NCBI GenBank assembly: GCA_963995525.1
Contig: OZ023210.1
Coordinates: 8,441,187 to 8,505,186 of the forward strand
Length of the DNA: 64,000 nucleotides
DNA from: Escarpia spicata
Lineage: Eukaryota > Annelida > Polychaeta > Sabellida > Siboglinidae
Reading direction: 5' to 3'
The stretch's first letter is position 1. Every line of letters begins with the position of its first letter. Under the pieces are notes generated by a model that was not told the DNA's origin, did not search any database, and saw nothing but the letters and a program-made list of their open reading frames with translations. Below, in pieces: positions 1-12,800 of the stretch. The position numbers and the translations under genes are program-made.

Positions 1-1061
1 CAGCGCGGTTTTTACCAATAAATCTGTCACCTACCGGTATATTGTTTAGAAAGTAACTGGGTTTACCACCTGCTAAGTAGCAGAAGCTATTTTGTACCAT
101 TGTCATAATATTTCACAAAGATACAGGAGATGATAACAAACATAGTTATCACAGCAACACATGACCGTGTTTAATTAAATGGAGGATGTCTGCACTATCA
201 TGTGGTTATTAGCAGGAAGTTCACGGAATCAAGTGTACAATGCCCGATTTGTATTCTGGAGCACGGGAACCAAAAACTTCAAAACTATTTACAGGTTGGT
301 AAACCTTTGCATACCATGCCAAGTACAGGCAGGTTAGTATTTAAACACTGCATTTACCATTTGGACATTTCACAACTTTCAAATGGCGAACACCACTTCG
401 TGATAATTAAACACAATTAAACTGGTGGTATGTCTTCACCGTGTTTATTCCCATAACAAGAACAATACATCAATAAATGGTACTAAATGACGACTGTTAC
501 CTTTGCGTCACTGAATCCTGATGATCACCAGTGGAGATACACCACTAGCCAAACCGGCTGGACTGATACCGGAACGTTAGAGCCGTGATCCATGCCGGTC
601 TGTGCACACACATAATGAGTAGCTATATCCGTGGGCGGCGGACCTTATAGGTCAGTCTCGTATGTTGGCATTCACCTCAAGTAGTCCACGAGTACGAGTG
701 GACACAGGCATGTGCGGTAGTTGCGGTGGCTAACTGCACGGCCGCACGTAGTGTTTGCAAAGGCTTCAGATCCGATGCGGAATCTGCCCCAATGTCGTGG
801 AATTCGTCTGACTCTTAAGACTGCGTCGAGAACTGAAGGGGGTATAAGTATCCCTGGGTGCAGTAGAAACCCCGTTCTCTACCAACGAGTGGCACTCAGA
901 TGACATGAAACACGGCCAAATAGCAAGTGCCAGTGATGAACGGTGCATATATAGACACGCCAACATTCATATGTCCTTCAAATCCCCCCCGTTCTATGCC
1001 ACTATTTATGAATGGCATTTTACAAAGCAGAACACTTGACCAGTTATTAAGTAAGCACCAT
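1..1061. other. Noncoding AT-rich segment
   Basis: No convincing gene is visible. Open frames here are short and have no recognisable motif. One copy of a dispersed repeat starts near 201 and is listed separately. The rest appears to be unique intergenic or intronic DNA. Confidence 0.5.
201..345 (+). repeat. Dispersed repeat family, copy 1
   Basis: This contains the core ATTAGCAGGAAGTTCA followed by a sequence close to AATCAGTTGTAC, then a weaker shared part with AACTTCAAAACT. The same order is found near 7,711, 12,660 and, on the opposite strand, 16,391. The outer limits cannot be set by eye. It could be a SINE or a nonautonomous DNA element. No tRNA-type promoter boxes were seen. Confidence 0.45.
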
Positions 1062-1562
1062 TCATGTTTCTCTATGGCAATGAAGAATACACTCACACAA
1101 CTTCAGTCATGTTTCTCTATATCACTGAAGAATACACTCACACAACTTCAGTCATGTTTCTCTATATCACTGAAGAATACACTCACACAACTTCAGTCAT
1201 GTTTCTCTATAGCACTGAAGAATACACTCACACAACTTCAGTCATGTTTCTCTATAGCACTGACGAATACACTCACACAACTTCAGTCATGTTTCTCTAT
1301 AGCACTGAAGAATACACTCACACAACTTCAGTCATGTTTCTCTATAGCACTGAAGAATACACTCACACAACTTCAGTCATGTTTCTCTATAGCACTGACG
1401 AATACACTCACACAACTTCAGTCATATTTCTCTATAGCACTGAAGAATACACTCACACAACTTCAGTCATGTTTCTCTATAGCACTGAAGAATACACTCA
1501 CACAACTTCAGTCATGTTTCTCTATATCACTGAAGAATACACTCACACAACTTCAGTCATGT
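1062..1562 (+). repeat. Minisatellite, 45-bp unit, about 11 copies
   Basis: The unit runs from TCATGTTTCTCTAT through AATACACTCACACAACTTCAG and repeats head to tail about 11 times. Units differ at a few sites, mainly ATCACTGAAG versus AGCACTGAAG versus AGCACTGACG. Because 45 is a multiple of three, two plus-strand frames stay open (for instance a 15-residue repeat MFLYSTEEYTHTTSV), but nothing else suggests that it is translated. The variants are spread in a pattern consistent with unequal exchange or gene conversion. Confidence 0.95.
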
Positions 1563-3064
1563 TGCTTTCATATTTCAAATTGGTTAATTACTTACTGTGA
1601 AATTATCAAACAAACTATAAAGTAATTTCTGCCCTTTGTCTGATAAAAAATAAGCAGAAAAATTGCAACATTTCCTATGTCTCAACACATTATAACATGA
1701 AGTTATTAACACTTTTGTAACCCAATTTTCTCGATGACTTTAACAAAGCTATTTACTCTTTTTAAAACTCACTGTGCATCTTACTTAAACTTGTCAAACA
1801 CAATATATCTGAACATCGCTGAACTTGATCCGCGATGAAGTGAACTAGCAAATCTACTGAGGAAGTTTTGCCTAAAGTAATAAATAATCCAACCTGACTT
1901 AGGGGCAAACAGAATGTAGGGCAAAGAACAAAAGGGCAAACAGAATGTAGGGCAAAGAACAAAAGGGCAAACAGAATGTAGGGCTAAGAACAAAAACGAC
2001 TGAGAAAAATGAACATCTAGCTGAAGAAATTGGGCCGACACATGGTAAATTGGACACGTGGTAAACTGGGAGGCAAGTTGTTACATAAACCAGTCACTAC
2101 AGACACTGGGACATCATCAGGCATGTAGTCTGGCTGTGAAGACTAGACAACCCTTTCAGGGCCATAAGGTTGTCTGGGGCACACGTTACTGTCAGCCCGC
2201 CCTGCCTCAGATGTATGGCCAAGAATCCCAGACTTCCTGTCTCAAACAGAGAAAAATCCTACAGCTGAGAATCATACTTCTGTTGGGAATCTCGATTGTC
2301 ATTTCCCATAGGATTCCGTAGTGTCACTCCAAACTAATCAGGCCACTATCGCAGGTAACTTTATTTCTTGAGACAAGTCCCAAATATACTCTATGTATAT
2401 AGCCAAAATTCTCAATGCCCAATCCTAAAGCAAGCCTCATTCTTTTCACAAAAAAACCTCTAATATAGAAAATCACGTTAAGTTATGTTCTTAGTAGAAG
2501 TCCAATTTATTCCATCCATCTTCCAATGGACTAAATCCCATATTCCATCTATACTTCCAAAGCTGATAAACCCACAACTGTCTATCTGAGTGCCTACTTC
2601 AGGCTAGATGTAGCTTTCAAGCCAAGAATACACGTCAGAACACACCAAACCAGTTGTCATTCTCAGAGAAACGACGCATCTTTCTTGATACAAGTAACTC
2701 ACGCAAACACAACAGTTGTTCTCTCATCTCCAATCTCCAACACAACTCACCTCAATCTGGGCAACTTCTTCAAAATGTGCACACATCCGCACGCACTCCA
2801 GATGCATGGCGGAAACGAGGAATTGGCCACTTATGTCCTGCCTGGAGTATTGTAACTTCCTTTCAATGCACTTATGTCTGTCCACCTGTGTGCCGCGCTC
2901 AGCGTACATCCATCTGGTCCATACCAGAGCTCTACCGCTGGAGCCGTACTGCTCTGGTGTAACACTAGTCTGGTTTTCCTGTACCTTATATATTCCAACC
3001 TCTATACTGGCATTTGTACCACTATCTCGGGTCATTCACCGTTAGATCGCAGTGTGAGAAATTA
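1563..3064. other. Noncoding segment
   Basis: No gene is recognised. It contains a short 31-bp tandem repeat (1903-1995). Overlapping open frames around 2650-3060 on both strands have no motif and are probably chance. Confidence 0.45.
1903..1995 (+). repeat. Tandem repeat, 31-bp unit, 3 copies
   Basis: The unit begins GGGCAAACAGAATGTAGGGC and recurs at 1903, 1934 and 1965 with one substitution in the last copy (GGGCTAAG). Confidence 0.9.
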
Positions 3065-3127
3065 GTGGGGGAGGGGGTTAGGTGGGAGAGGGGGTTAGGT
3101 GGGGGAGGGGGTTAGCTGGGGGAGTGG
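3065..3127 (+). repeat. G-rich 17-bp repeat, quadruplex-prone
   Basis: There are four units of the type GTGGGGGAGGGGGTTAG, with TTAG recurring at 3062, 3078, 3095 and 3112. The plus strand has many runs of four or five G separated by one to four bases, the layout of a potential G-quadruplex. No gene start is seen beside it. Confidence 0.85.
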
Positions 3128-5086
3128 CAACAATGATATATGCGTAAGACACAGGAACCAGGTGATATGCATTAGAAACTTTAAAGGGTTCCCGACCTTT
3201 TAAACGATGTGTTTCCAGTGTAGGAAATGTACTGAATGTTTGTTTCAACTCATGAAGACGACTGATTTCAGTGCAGCAGATGTAAAAACCACTGATCCAA
3301 TAGAGACTTTACGTAGTTTGAATTCCTGAAAATTCTGATTCCAAACAATAAGCCATAGAATTTCACAAAAACTACTCTCATGATATTTAGATGCCCGTTA
3401 ACATTTACTTTTTATTAACAACAGAATCCCAAACTCAGTTACAGACCCAAAACTCGTGAACCCTGTGAATCTGATGCAAACTTTTGAAAAAACAAAATAT
3501 AATTCAACAAACTCCCCAACCACAGTGCCATAAAAATTAAATACACAAATTTGGCACTTGGAAAAACAGTTCCCATGTACAGATCAGATGTTGCATTCCT
3601 TCCCGTGGCCAGTGCCACTCCCCTCTTCCCTCCCTGTCTTCCGGACGGTGGTGAGAGGGGAAATAGGGAGCGGTGCACCCATTCACTGCACCCTCAGGGA
3701 GCTAGCTGCCCACTAGGTGTTCTGGGGCTAGCAGTGTAGGTCACGGGAAATTCCTGCAAGGCGGCCCGCCAAACGGTCTCCGCTCCTTCCCACAACTCTC
3801 CATCTGCACCTCCTCCTTTTCCCCCTCGGATACGTAGCGCTTAGCCGACAGTGAACCTTGTATCAGGTCGCGCAGGTCCATTCTGCATGTGAGCTAAAAA
3901 TAGCTGTCTCGGTCATGTTCAGTCAATTTACTATTTTTTGCAGAAATGCTTACTTTGTAATCTCATGCTTTAACATCCAGTTTATTTTTCTCGAGAAATA
4001 AACCCAAAAGTAGTAAAATACTAAACATGTGGTTGCTGTGTTTTTCACGCAGCCCAAATTTTAAACCCATTTTCCTCAAAAGTCACTTTATAAGTTTTCT
4101 TCATTTTAAGCAATAAATAAAAAACCTACTGAAGATATTTCAACAAATCGGGTCTTGTTTTAAAGCTTATAATTTGTGGAATACAAAAAGGTACACAACT
4201 CTGTCACAATTTGGGAACTTGGGATCCAGTTGGTTACCTTGATTCATGGCATCGCTTTATCTAGATACCCATCCACCTATCTTTTGGATGGGCTGATTTT
4301 GTTTTGGGCGGGTAGAAATTTGAGTTGAGGGGTTTTAACAAATTGTATATTATCGACTCTCACTGTAATTTATGTCCATTATGCTATAAATATGTCACAA
4401 TTGTGTACACTTGTATTATTTATATTTATATGTATCTAAGTATATGTCCAATTGGACTGGATTGTATGTGTGTAGCTGCAAACACTTCTACTGACCGGGA
4501 CATTTTTGGACTGGTACAAATGTTATCCTGAATGAAGGCCTGATTTAGAGTAACCAGTCTCTACATGCTGGTCGGACGGTGGTCAGATGGTCAAGTGTCC
4601 AGAAAATGTTATACGGCCACTATACTGTTGCTTTGATGGATGGTATCTTGTCTTGTCTTACTGTACTCCTGCGGCTTTGAACTTAATTACTATGGTAACC
4701 CATAATCCCAGACACCCTAGAATTTGCATCGGATTACTACACTCATCGGGACAGGAATCTGTTCAGACCCCCACTTTAATCGCCAAAATTTTGGCGACAA
4801 TAAAATGAATCATGAATAAATTGTCGTAAGTAAAATGTCGCTGGTGATCAAGTCGATCGTCGTGGATGGAATATTGCCCATAATTTATGAAGATCTGTCT
4901 AATAATTTACATATTTCTTTTTAGAATTACCAGATTTTATAGAAAACTATTTAAATGTAATACTTGAGTCTGTATTACCATACGTTGTTCCTTTAAACTC
5001 TATCAGTGCCAGGACAATTTCTCCCTGAATGAATACAAAATACAGTAGAATTTGTAAACTGACCATTCAAGTGATGGATGTAAAAT

Positions 5087-5130
5087 GGCCTGATTAATGA
5101 GGTGGCCTGATTAATGAGGTGGCCTGATTA
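5087..5130 (+). repeat. Tandem repeat, 17-bp unit
   Basis: GGCCTGATTAATGAGGT occurs at 5087 and 5104 and partly at 5121. Just upstream, TACAGTAGAAT at 5041 resembles the terminal sequence of the TA-flanked elements at 32,689 and 61,605. This may therefore be a rearranged fragment of that family. Confidence 0.7.
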
Positions 5131-6614
5131 CAGGCTGGTCAGAAACACAGATCTGACAGAAAGCAGACTGCAATAGCCTGGGTGTTTTTAAAGGGGTGAT
5201 TGCTCCTATGACCAGTTCAACGGGCTCTGTTGAACACAATGCTAGAATCTTCAACACACTTTGAACATTCAGGTAACATTTTCAACAAGCAATCATATCT
5301 TAACAAGCAGTCAGTATTTTCATCAAGTATCAGTATTCGCTTCAAGTACTTTCACTTAACAAGAAGTGCTTCTGTTCGGCAAACAGAAGCGAGCTCAATG
5401 CCTGATTGGTCTCGAACCTCAACGGGAAGTCAACTCTTGAAAACAGATTATGTCATTATGAACGAAAATACCTCTGGTGTGAGTACTTTCACCTTGACCT
5501 GGTACTTCCAACAGTGCCACCAGAATGAAACTGCAGACAAAAAGTCTGGCAACTTTACCGCAACGAAGCAGCACTAAAACGTTGCACCAGAACCAGGGAT
5601 CGGCAACTGGAATGTACCAACTGCCCTGGGGTGAGTCTACTAGGCTAACAACGAAACTGACACTCCTGGTCTATCTCCACACTCATGCCTCATGCTGACT
5701 TCCTTTAACAGAAGAACACAATAGCCCGGTGATGCACTGGCAGATATGCAAAGGGACCAATCAGCGTAGAAAAATCGGCTCATGTTGAAATACCAGGGGG
5801 TGCAGAAGAAACAACTGATAATAATATTTACAAGTTAGGCATAGACTTTTCTATCAAAAGAAATGTGTTTTCAAGAATTTGGAGATTATCTGCCATCCAA
5901 AAAAGAAATTAGTGGTTGATGATATTAAATCACACAAATATAATTTCCTTTAAAAGTCTAGTATTCACTTTTTTGCAACTGCTGTTACAAAAAATTCTCC
6001 CATTTGATAAGTTTGGAGGAATATGACAAGACGGGACAGACCCTACCCAAAAGATAGCCTGACTTGTATGTCACCATTATTTTGTTTCCTAACACAATCA
6101 CAGGTGTGAAGCCATCTTCCGAATTCGCACAAATTCATCTTCAAATTCTTAAGAAATACTGAACGACATTGGATACGCGGAAATCACGCCAGGGACCATG
6201 AAACTATTTAATGTCTCCATTGGTGATGACTTTCTTCACACACCAGTTTGGTGGTGTTGACGGCTATTCAGTCTTGGCATACCATCGCACAATGGGCGTC
6301 ACCAAGTTATCAGCGCAGCTACAAGATTTATTTGATAAGATCACCTTATCTGTCTGGTAACTGAATCGGGTCATGTTGCCTGTAAACTACGGTGGTCCTA
6401 CTAAAAACATGGGGGTGGGCGTGACCTGCAGCACCTTGGGTGCATCTTAGTTTCTTACTTTTCATGTGACAAGTTTAGAATTGTATTAAAATATTCTGTA
6501 TATAAGTGACTTTACACAATGTAATTAATAGTCTGCATGGAAAAATTATGTTTCTGTCATCAATTTTACTTTTTAGCAGTCATGAAATGAAAACAAGTTT
6601 TTTTAATCATTCAC

Positions 6615-6735
6615 CTTGAAAAGGTATAATGTTGGGTCAAGGTCACTGACCTAAGATTGGGGTCAAGGTCATCAGCAGAAGGGGTCAACCACAAACCCCC
6701 ATAAGTTGCTTACAGATAAGTAGCCAATTTGCACC
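6615..6735 (+). repeat. Duplicated GGGTCAAGGTCA block
   Basis: TCAAGGTCA occurs twice, at about 6638 and 6664, with a reversed TGACCT in between and another GGGTCAA at about 6683. TCAAGGTCA matches the known monomer site of ERR/FTZ-F1 type nuclear receptors. The surrounding sequence looks like the head of an invertebrate interspersed repeat, so the sites may simply be repeat-borne. Confidence 0.35.
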
Positions 6736-7369
6736 TAAAGCACCGTAACTGAAATATGTGTACTATTATATACAAAAGTTATCATAATTCCCGAGTTAAC
6801 ACTGGTGCCGATTCAGAAATAACTCAAGTGTTCATATGCAGCTAAGTAGAGCCATTTATAGAAGTTGTGTGTTACACAGTCACTGAACTAGTCTGGCTCC
6901 TCGTTGACATGCAGATGTTGGTTGACCTTTGACCTATCAGAATGGTTATACGATTCAGGATGTGATACTCACCCATAATCACTCTTGTGCTATCAAATGT
7001 CAATTGCGACCAGTGAATGGAATAAGTATGTCCCGACAGTCGACTATAATAACAGTCTCGCCATAATCTCCTCCTGTCTGAAGCCACGGACAAGGTCTCT
7101 TTCCGAGAGACACATGGAGGGAGAAAGAAAAAACAGATACTGTGAGAGCGACAGAGAAGGGACTGACAGATTGACAGAGAAACCGAGACATGAAAAAACT
7201 CCGATAGTGAAAGACTGGCAGACATACCAACAGAGACAGAGGAAGAGAGAGAGACTGGTAAAGACGGGAAGAGACCAACAAACTGAAACACTGAGAGAGA
7301 CTGAGAGAAAGAATGAGAGACCAGACCAAAAGAGGGGGGAGGGATGGAGGGAGTGGGAAGGGAGGGAGT

Positions 7370-7432
7370 GGGAAGGGAGGGAGGGAGGGAGGGAGTGAGT
7401 GAGAGAGAGAGGGAGAGAGAGAGAGAGAGAAG
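7370..7432 (+). repeat. GA-rich microsatellite
   Basis: A tract of GGGA/GAGA units. Long open frames on both strands across 6,870-7,590 come from this purine-strand bias and are not taken as genes. Confidence 0.9.
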
Positions 7433-7710
7433 GCTACTGCAAGTGCACATTAATCATCCAACAGGCACATATCTCTACTGGCTGCACATTCCACATGACT
7501 TATGTCCACCAGAGTCTATATTTATGGCTCCTGCTGATACAACTAGTAGCGTTTGAACAACCAAGCGATGTTGCTCTGACTGCCCGATAAACCAGTAATT
7601 CCACGATCAAAGCGCGCAATTGATACACGACACTTTGGCAAAGTTGTTCTAGGAAGGTCGAGAGGGCTAAAAATATGTTCGCTCAAAACCGATGGTGAAA
7701 TGAATACATT

Positions 7711-7850
7711 ATTAAAGTGACGTTGTCTGTTCTGTAATGATCAGCAGGAAGTTCACTCAATCAGTTGTGCTGCCGAATATGCACAGCCAATAGCAGCTCT
7801 TCACAAACTGAATGTCGTGTTTACAATTTCAACATTACGCTTTGGGCTTT
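7711..7850 (+). repeat. Dispersed repeat family, copy 2
   Basis: It opens with ATTAAAGTGACGTTGTCTGT, then CAGCAGGAAGTTCACTCAATC and AGTTGTGCTGCC. The same order of blocks occurs near 12,660 and, reversed, at 16,391. Confidence 0.55.
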
Positions 7851-8064
7851 TAAAAAGCACTATTTTGCGACTTTAGACGGCACCACCTGCGGTCCGAAGC
7901 CATGGTGACAATGTACTAACACTAGAAACTCTGTCCCGTCCGGTCATCACCTTCCTCAGAATTATCCGAGCTTGCTACTGGGGATTTCAGTGACAGCATC
8001 ACAATTTTGGTAAGCACTCACTCAACTGCTGAATTCAAAAGTTCATTCTGCTTCATTAAAACAT

Positions 8065-8440
8065 ATCTGGGCGATGAATGTGTTAGAGTAGATATAGAGT
8101 TGATACCGTACAACATGAGTTTACAATGAATGTATTAGAGTAGATATAGAGCTTATACCGTACAACATGAGTTTACAATGAATGTGTTAGAGTAGATATA
8201 GAATTGATACCATACAACATGAGTTTACAATGAATGTGTTAGAGTAGATATAGAGTTTATACTGTACAACATGAGTTTACAATGAATGTGTTAGAGTAGA
8301 TATAGAATTGATACCGTACAACATGAGTTTACAATGAATGTGTTAGAGTAGATATAGAGTTGATACCGTACAACATGAGTTTACAATGAATGTGTTAGAG
8401 TAGATATAGAGTTTATACAGTACAACATGAGTTTACAATG
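8065..8440 (+). repeat. Minisatellite, 52-bp unit, about 7 copies
   Basis: The unit contains GAGTTTACAATGAATGTGTT and GATACCGTACAACAT and repeats with a 52-bp step (8117, 8169, 8221 and onward). Copies are nearly identical, with a few alternating variants (AGTTGATACC versus AGTTTATACT). The array ends abruptly at 8440 beside a partial reversed copy of the dispersed repeat (GAACAGACAACTTCCCC). Confidence 0.95.
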
Positions 8441-9906
8441 ACAAATGAACAGACAACTTCCCCTTTAACAGCAAGACTGGAGGTGCAGCCCATCCTTACA
8501 GACATTTATGACCAGCATCCCGCTGTAGTCTTGGAAGTGGTCTGGGAACCCAGTCAGTAGAGACAGACTGGGTGGGGCTCTATAACTCTCCCGCGCATGC
8601 AAGACATCGGAGCTGGCCCAGAAACCCCTGAAGGGATAGGCTTTCCCAGGGGCAGGCGTAATGTGGGAGGTTTAGGATCCTTTCTCCCTCACTTCGGTTC
8701 ACCACGCTATCCCTCTGGGAGTTGTTTTCTGGAGAAGCAGTCTACGCTTGAAATTAAACCACCGTACGTTTTTTCCTTAGGCTGAAGCTGCCATTTTGTG
8801 AAAACACCAACATTTAAGGGTACAAAAACTACTAACCTTACTAGGTGTTCCAATTTGGTTCCTCTCCTTTCCTGCCTTCTTTTCCCGTTCTTTCATGGTT
8901 TGGAAGTTTCCTCTTTTTGTTTCTTGTTGTGGTTACTCTCCTGTTAGTCCCTGTAGTCCGGGATGATGCTCGCCTCGATATCGGTCCTTGATTTTATCCA
9001 TTCTCCGTCTGTCAGTCATCCAGCATACAATGATGCGGTGCTTGTGAGAAGATCTGAAACAAAGAGAAACACATTAAAATATGAACATTACACACTAGGT
9101 AAAACTGTAGCCTAAATACTATTTTTTCTTTAAATATATATGTGTGCACACACACATACATACATACATTGTATACACAAATTAACCCGCATTGTTCCAA
9201 ATCCATCGGAACTCACTCCCACACTCTGTCTCCTCCGTGAGACACGTTTGTTTCTCCGATTACCAAACAATGTATTTAATCGAATGTTTAATCAAAATGC
9301 ACACAGTAGTGTCGCGGCACTGTCTGGCCGTCGCAGCATGAATGAACGCGATCCTTTCCCATGCCGCCCCTCCGCCAAATCATTCACAAATATGCAAATG
9401 CTCCGACCTCAATCTCATCACCCACGGCCGACCGACTACAGCGACCATTCATGAATGACAACGGAGGGTGTTCGCTCACCCGTGACGATACGCATCAACG
9501 AGAATGTTTTTTAACCACATATAAACCAATATACATATAAATACTTGTGACCATACATGGAATATCCAACCATGTTTTAACATGCCGATCTTGAAACTAC
9601 TGATAAATCCGACCACGCACTGACCAGACGAATGAACGCCGAAGCCAATCTCACATCTGCCTGTCCAGCATCATGAATACTCTGATAAATAGTCGGGCAA
9701 TGCCGAGGAATGTGTCTGTAGCAATGGAATGTCGCCTGGCAGCACTGGGTGAGGGGCTGGCCCGGGTGACCTACGGGACTACTGACAGATTGGAGGATAG
9801 GTGCAGGCCCCGAAGCCTTGGCACATGACATGACTGGATCGCCAGAGTAGCCTGTGAAACCACCTGGGGAGATACAATCCCGTACAGCGACTGGTGACCA
9901 CTGGGT
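8441..9906. other. Noncoding segment
   Basis: No gene is recognised. A block near 8,955-9,010 (CCTGTAGTCC and CGATATCGGTCCTTGATTTT) is repeated in altered form near 15,595-15,645, so it is probably another dispersed repeat. A short CA/TACA microsatellite lies at about 9,140-9,172. Confidence 0.4.
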
Positions 9907-10240
9907 TCTCTAGACCACCTTGCAGAAATGCTGCACTTAATAGAAAGGACTCCAATCGGTGGATTTCATAGACCACCTCACAGAAACACTGCCCGTAACC
10001 ACTGTGTATTTGAAAACTGTATGTTTTCAGTCACCCTAAAAATTTACAAAAAGAATTATTTGACAACTGGATTCCCTAGACCACCTCGTAGAAATGCTGG
10101 ACTTCATAGAAGAAAGGTCTACAACTCGTGAATTCTCGAGACCACCGAACAGAAATGCTGCACTTAATAGAACTACCTTAAAGACTAAGTATTTGGACAC
10201 TCTATGTTATTGGTCACCTTAGAAATCTACTTGAAGAATT
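9907..10240 (+). repeat. Tandem duplication with internal AGACCACC repeats
   Basis: The motif TAGACCACCTNNCAGAAATGCTG followed by ACTTNATAGAA occurs in four variants (about 9911, 9970, 10077 and 10138). A larger unit of roughly 170 bp, ending in GTCACC and AATTATTT, appears to be present twice, about 9,907-10,062 and 10,073-10,240. Confidence 0.75.
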
Positions 10241-12659
10241 ATTTTATGTACTGTAAGTTCCCAGCTGCCTACTATTTAATGTCTCCGCGCACACACAGTA
10301 AGTGACGACTGTATTTGTGGACACAAAAATAGTTCTTTTTGTGCTATGTTTTTTGACAGCTGAGAATTTAATTATGTTTAAGCATTTGACGAGGGATGGT
10401 CATTGGGTGATGTCCTCCTGAATTTGTTCCCCTATAAAAAATGTTGAGCCATTACATTCTACACGCCCCCTTTGAGAGAGGCTAGAAACACCACTGGAAG
10501 TATGTATGAAAATCTGGAAGTTATAAAAGCACAGGTTTCATATTGATCGACCCCACATCAAGCCACATGTCATGTGACATAACGGTAATGCTCGCACAGT
10601 GTCAAAAAACACTCCGACTTACACAAACAGAAACATATTACTTACACCAGTTATAACGATCACATTTTTGGTAATGCTGTGAACTGTGAATTGTTTTGTA
10701 ATTAAAATAAGAAATCTTGGTTGCACGCAGGTCAAACCATGAATGCTTGAATATAGTTTTACTATAAGTTAATACTTCTATAAACTTTTATATGTTCACT
10801 TGTTAAGGACTGTGAACATTATACAATCATTCAAATCTGAGCATAAATACAAAGCGATATGATGACCACTTTGTGAACAAAACTGACATGTGTCTAACTA
10901 AAAGGGGTGATAATAACACCAACGTCAAACCCCTTCATGCCCTGCTCCGACTATCACTCCATCTGCCAAGTTATACAAACCGGAAGTGTCAGGGTTCTGC
11001 ATAACAAGCGCTAGATAACAAACAGCTATCACCTGAACGAAAGCAATGTAACACCTTACTTCAATGATGAAACTATCTCAAACATTATTTCATTGATGAA
11101 AATACCTTACAATATTAAATTCATTGATAAAACTCATCAATGAAACTACCAACATTCCGCAAGTGATGTTCCGACTGATTTGGAGCAAAACTGCATGATT
11201 TTATTCTGTAAAACCTCCGACAATTCTGAGTTTTATTTCATATGGAACGATAGCTACTTTTGACATGATAACTTTGTTTAATTAATCTGCTGAAAATATA
11301 CTAGGGCACAGCAATGAATAGTACGAAGGCAAATTGTGTGATCAAATATCCTGACATTCTTTACCAATTTATGACGTCAAGTTGATCTATGGCATGTTTA
11401 TGAATTCCTGTCGACTTGACAACGATCAATGCGCCTATTTAGTATTTACACTGGAGTAATTACCATACACTGCCCATATTAATGGTTGTCTCGGCTTGTT
11501 CATAATTCAGTAACGAGGCGCCATCGATGGACAGAGATCAGATCGGTGATCCATTAAATGGGCCGACCAGTGTAGTCAGACTCCACCAACGTATTCATTC
11601 ATAAAACACACATGTCTATAGGCCGGCGGGACATAATTCAGCGCACATCAAAGTGTGTCGCGGTGAGGGCACTGAACAATGAGGCGTATGTACACTGAAT
11701 GACTTTGTGCATTGTTGTGGCATTTTGACATATTTCGCTACTGCAGCGCCCTCTGTCTAAGGAATGCATACCGCAGGTGAATAACGGTATGGAGTGGATC
11801 AGACTGTGTCCTTCATACAGCCGTCCAATGTGGGTTTTCATTATAATAGGCATTCTTCATACCGTAGTGCACTTAGTATAGGAGTATTCCCAAACATGAA
11901 AATATATTGTATACATGAGCATAACGCCTAATTCAGCTCTGAGCTGTTTAAAAGTGTTAATTAATCCTTTACACTGTGTGAATAAACAGATCTATGGATT
12001 TTAACATTCTCAATACAAAATTAAATTTCCTTTTGACAAGTAACATTGTTTCAAAACATCAATGCTGTGGATTATATATGCTTTTGGCGACCACAGAATT
12101 TATGTTTGAAATTGAGAATTCCATTTCAAATAACTGTACTGCTAAATTGATTATCACTTCATGCCAATATTTCCAATAAAACATTAACTGTCACTTTTAA
12201 TTGTCACAATGGAAGACACAATTAAAACTAAAATCTTTCACAATGTAATGCAACTGAATAACTACTCAGGGCAGTGGCAATTCTGGAGAAAAAGTCTCAT
12301 CCAGAAAAAAACCATACACAGATTACCATTTGAAAAGGGAAAAACACCTCGCAAGTTCGACGTGGCATGGTGCAACCCATGACTCCGTTCAGAGAACATG
12401 TCTGTTCTTAGTTGGCCCGGCTTATTGTTCGCCACATCTGGACAGCCTTGGGAACCGTGATACCAACCCGTTGTCGTCATGGCAATGCAATCTACTACCT
12501 AGAATATGTGGGCAATCTCACTCACAGATATTACATGTCAGTGAAAAATGAGGCATTGATTAAACCGACTACTGACGTGGTCTGGCTGCTCGGAATACCT
12601 GGTCGACAGGGGCAAGTAAGTGGATTTACGGCGTGACGACAAAGTTAGTTTCTTGATGG
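10241..12659. other. Noncoding segment
   Basis: About 2.4 kb of AT-rich DNA without a recognisable gene. Around 11,060-11,145 the motif CATTGATGAAA recurs loosely. Nothing else stands out. Confidence 0.45.
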
Positions 12660-12800
12660 CTTTAAAGGGAGGCTATAATCATTAGCAGGAAGTATGCTTA
12701 ATCAGTTGTACTTCGCCTGACTTATGGTTAGGTGTGTAGGAAATTGGAACTTCAAAACTTTCTGTGGGTAAGGATGCAATACGACCCAATTATAGACAAT
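12660..12800 (+). repeat. Dispersed repeat family, copy 3
   Basis: It opens CTTTAAAGGGAGGCTATAATC, then ATTAGCAGGAAGT, AATCAGTTGTACTTCGCC, GGTTAGGTGTGTAGGAAATT and GGAACTTCAAAACTTTC. This is the most complete copy and serves as the reference for the others. No open frame of note lies within it. Confidence 0.55.

Larger units (their letters stand above)
3128..8064. other. Noncoding segment with scattered small repeats
   Basis: No gene is recognised over about 4.9 kb. Contents that can be named are a 17-bp repeat near 5,087, duplicated GGTCAAGGTCA motifs near 6,630, a GA-rich tract near 7,370 and a dispersed-repeat copy near 7,711. A 115-codon open frame at 5230-5577 (+) has no motif and lies in low-complexity CAAGCA-type sequence. 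Confidence 0.45.

Noticed and set aside
5230..5577. 115-codon plus-strand frame
   Set aside because: Low-complexity Ser/Thr/Asn-rich translation with no recognisable domain, splice context or homologue that I can name.
6872..7590. Overlapping frames rich in Arg/Glu or Ser/Leu on both strands
   Set aside because: These are caused by the GA-rich strand-biased tract. No domain and no start context.
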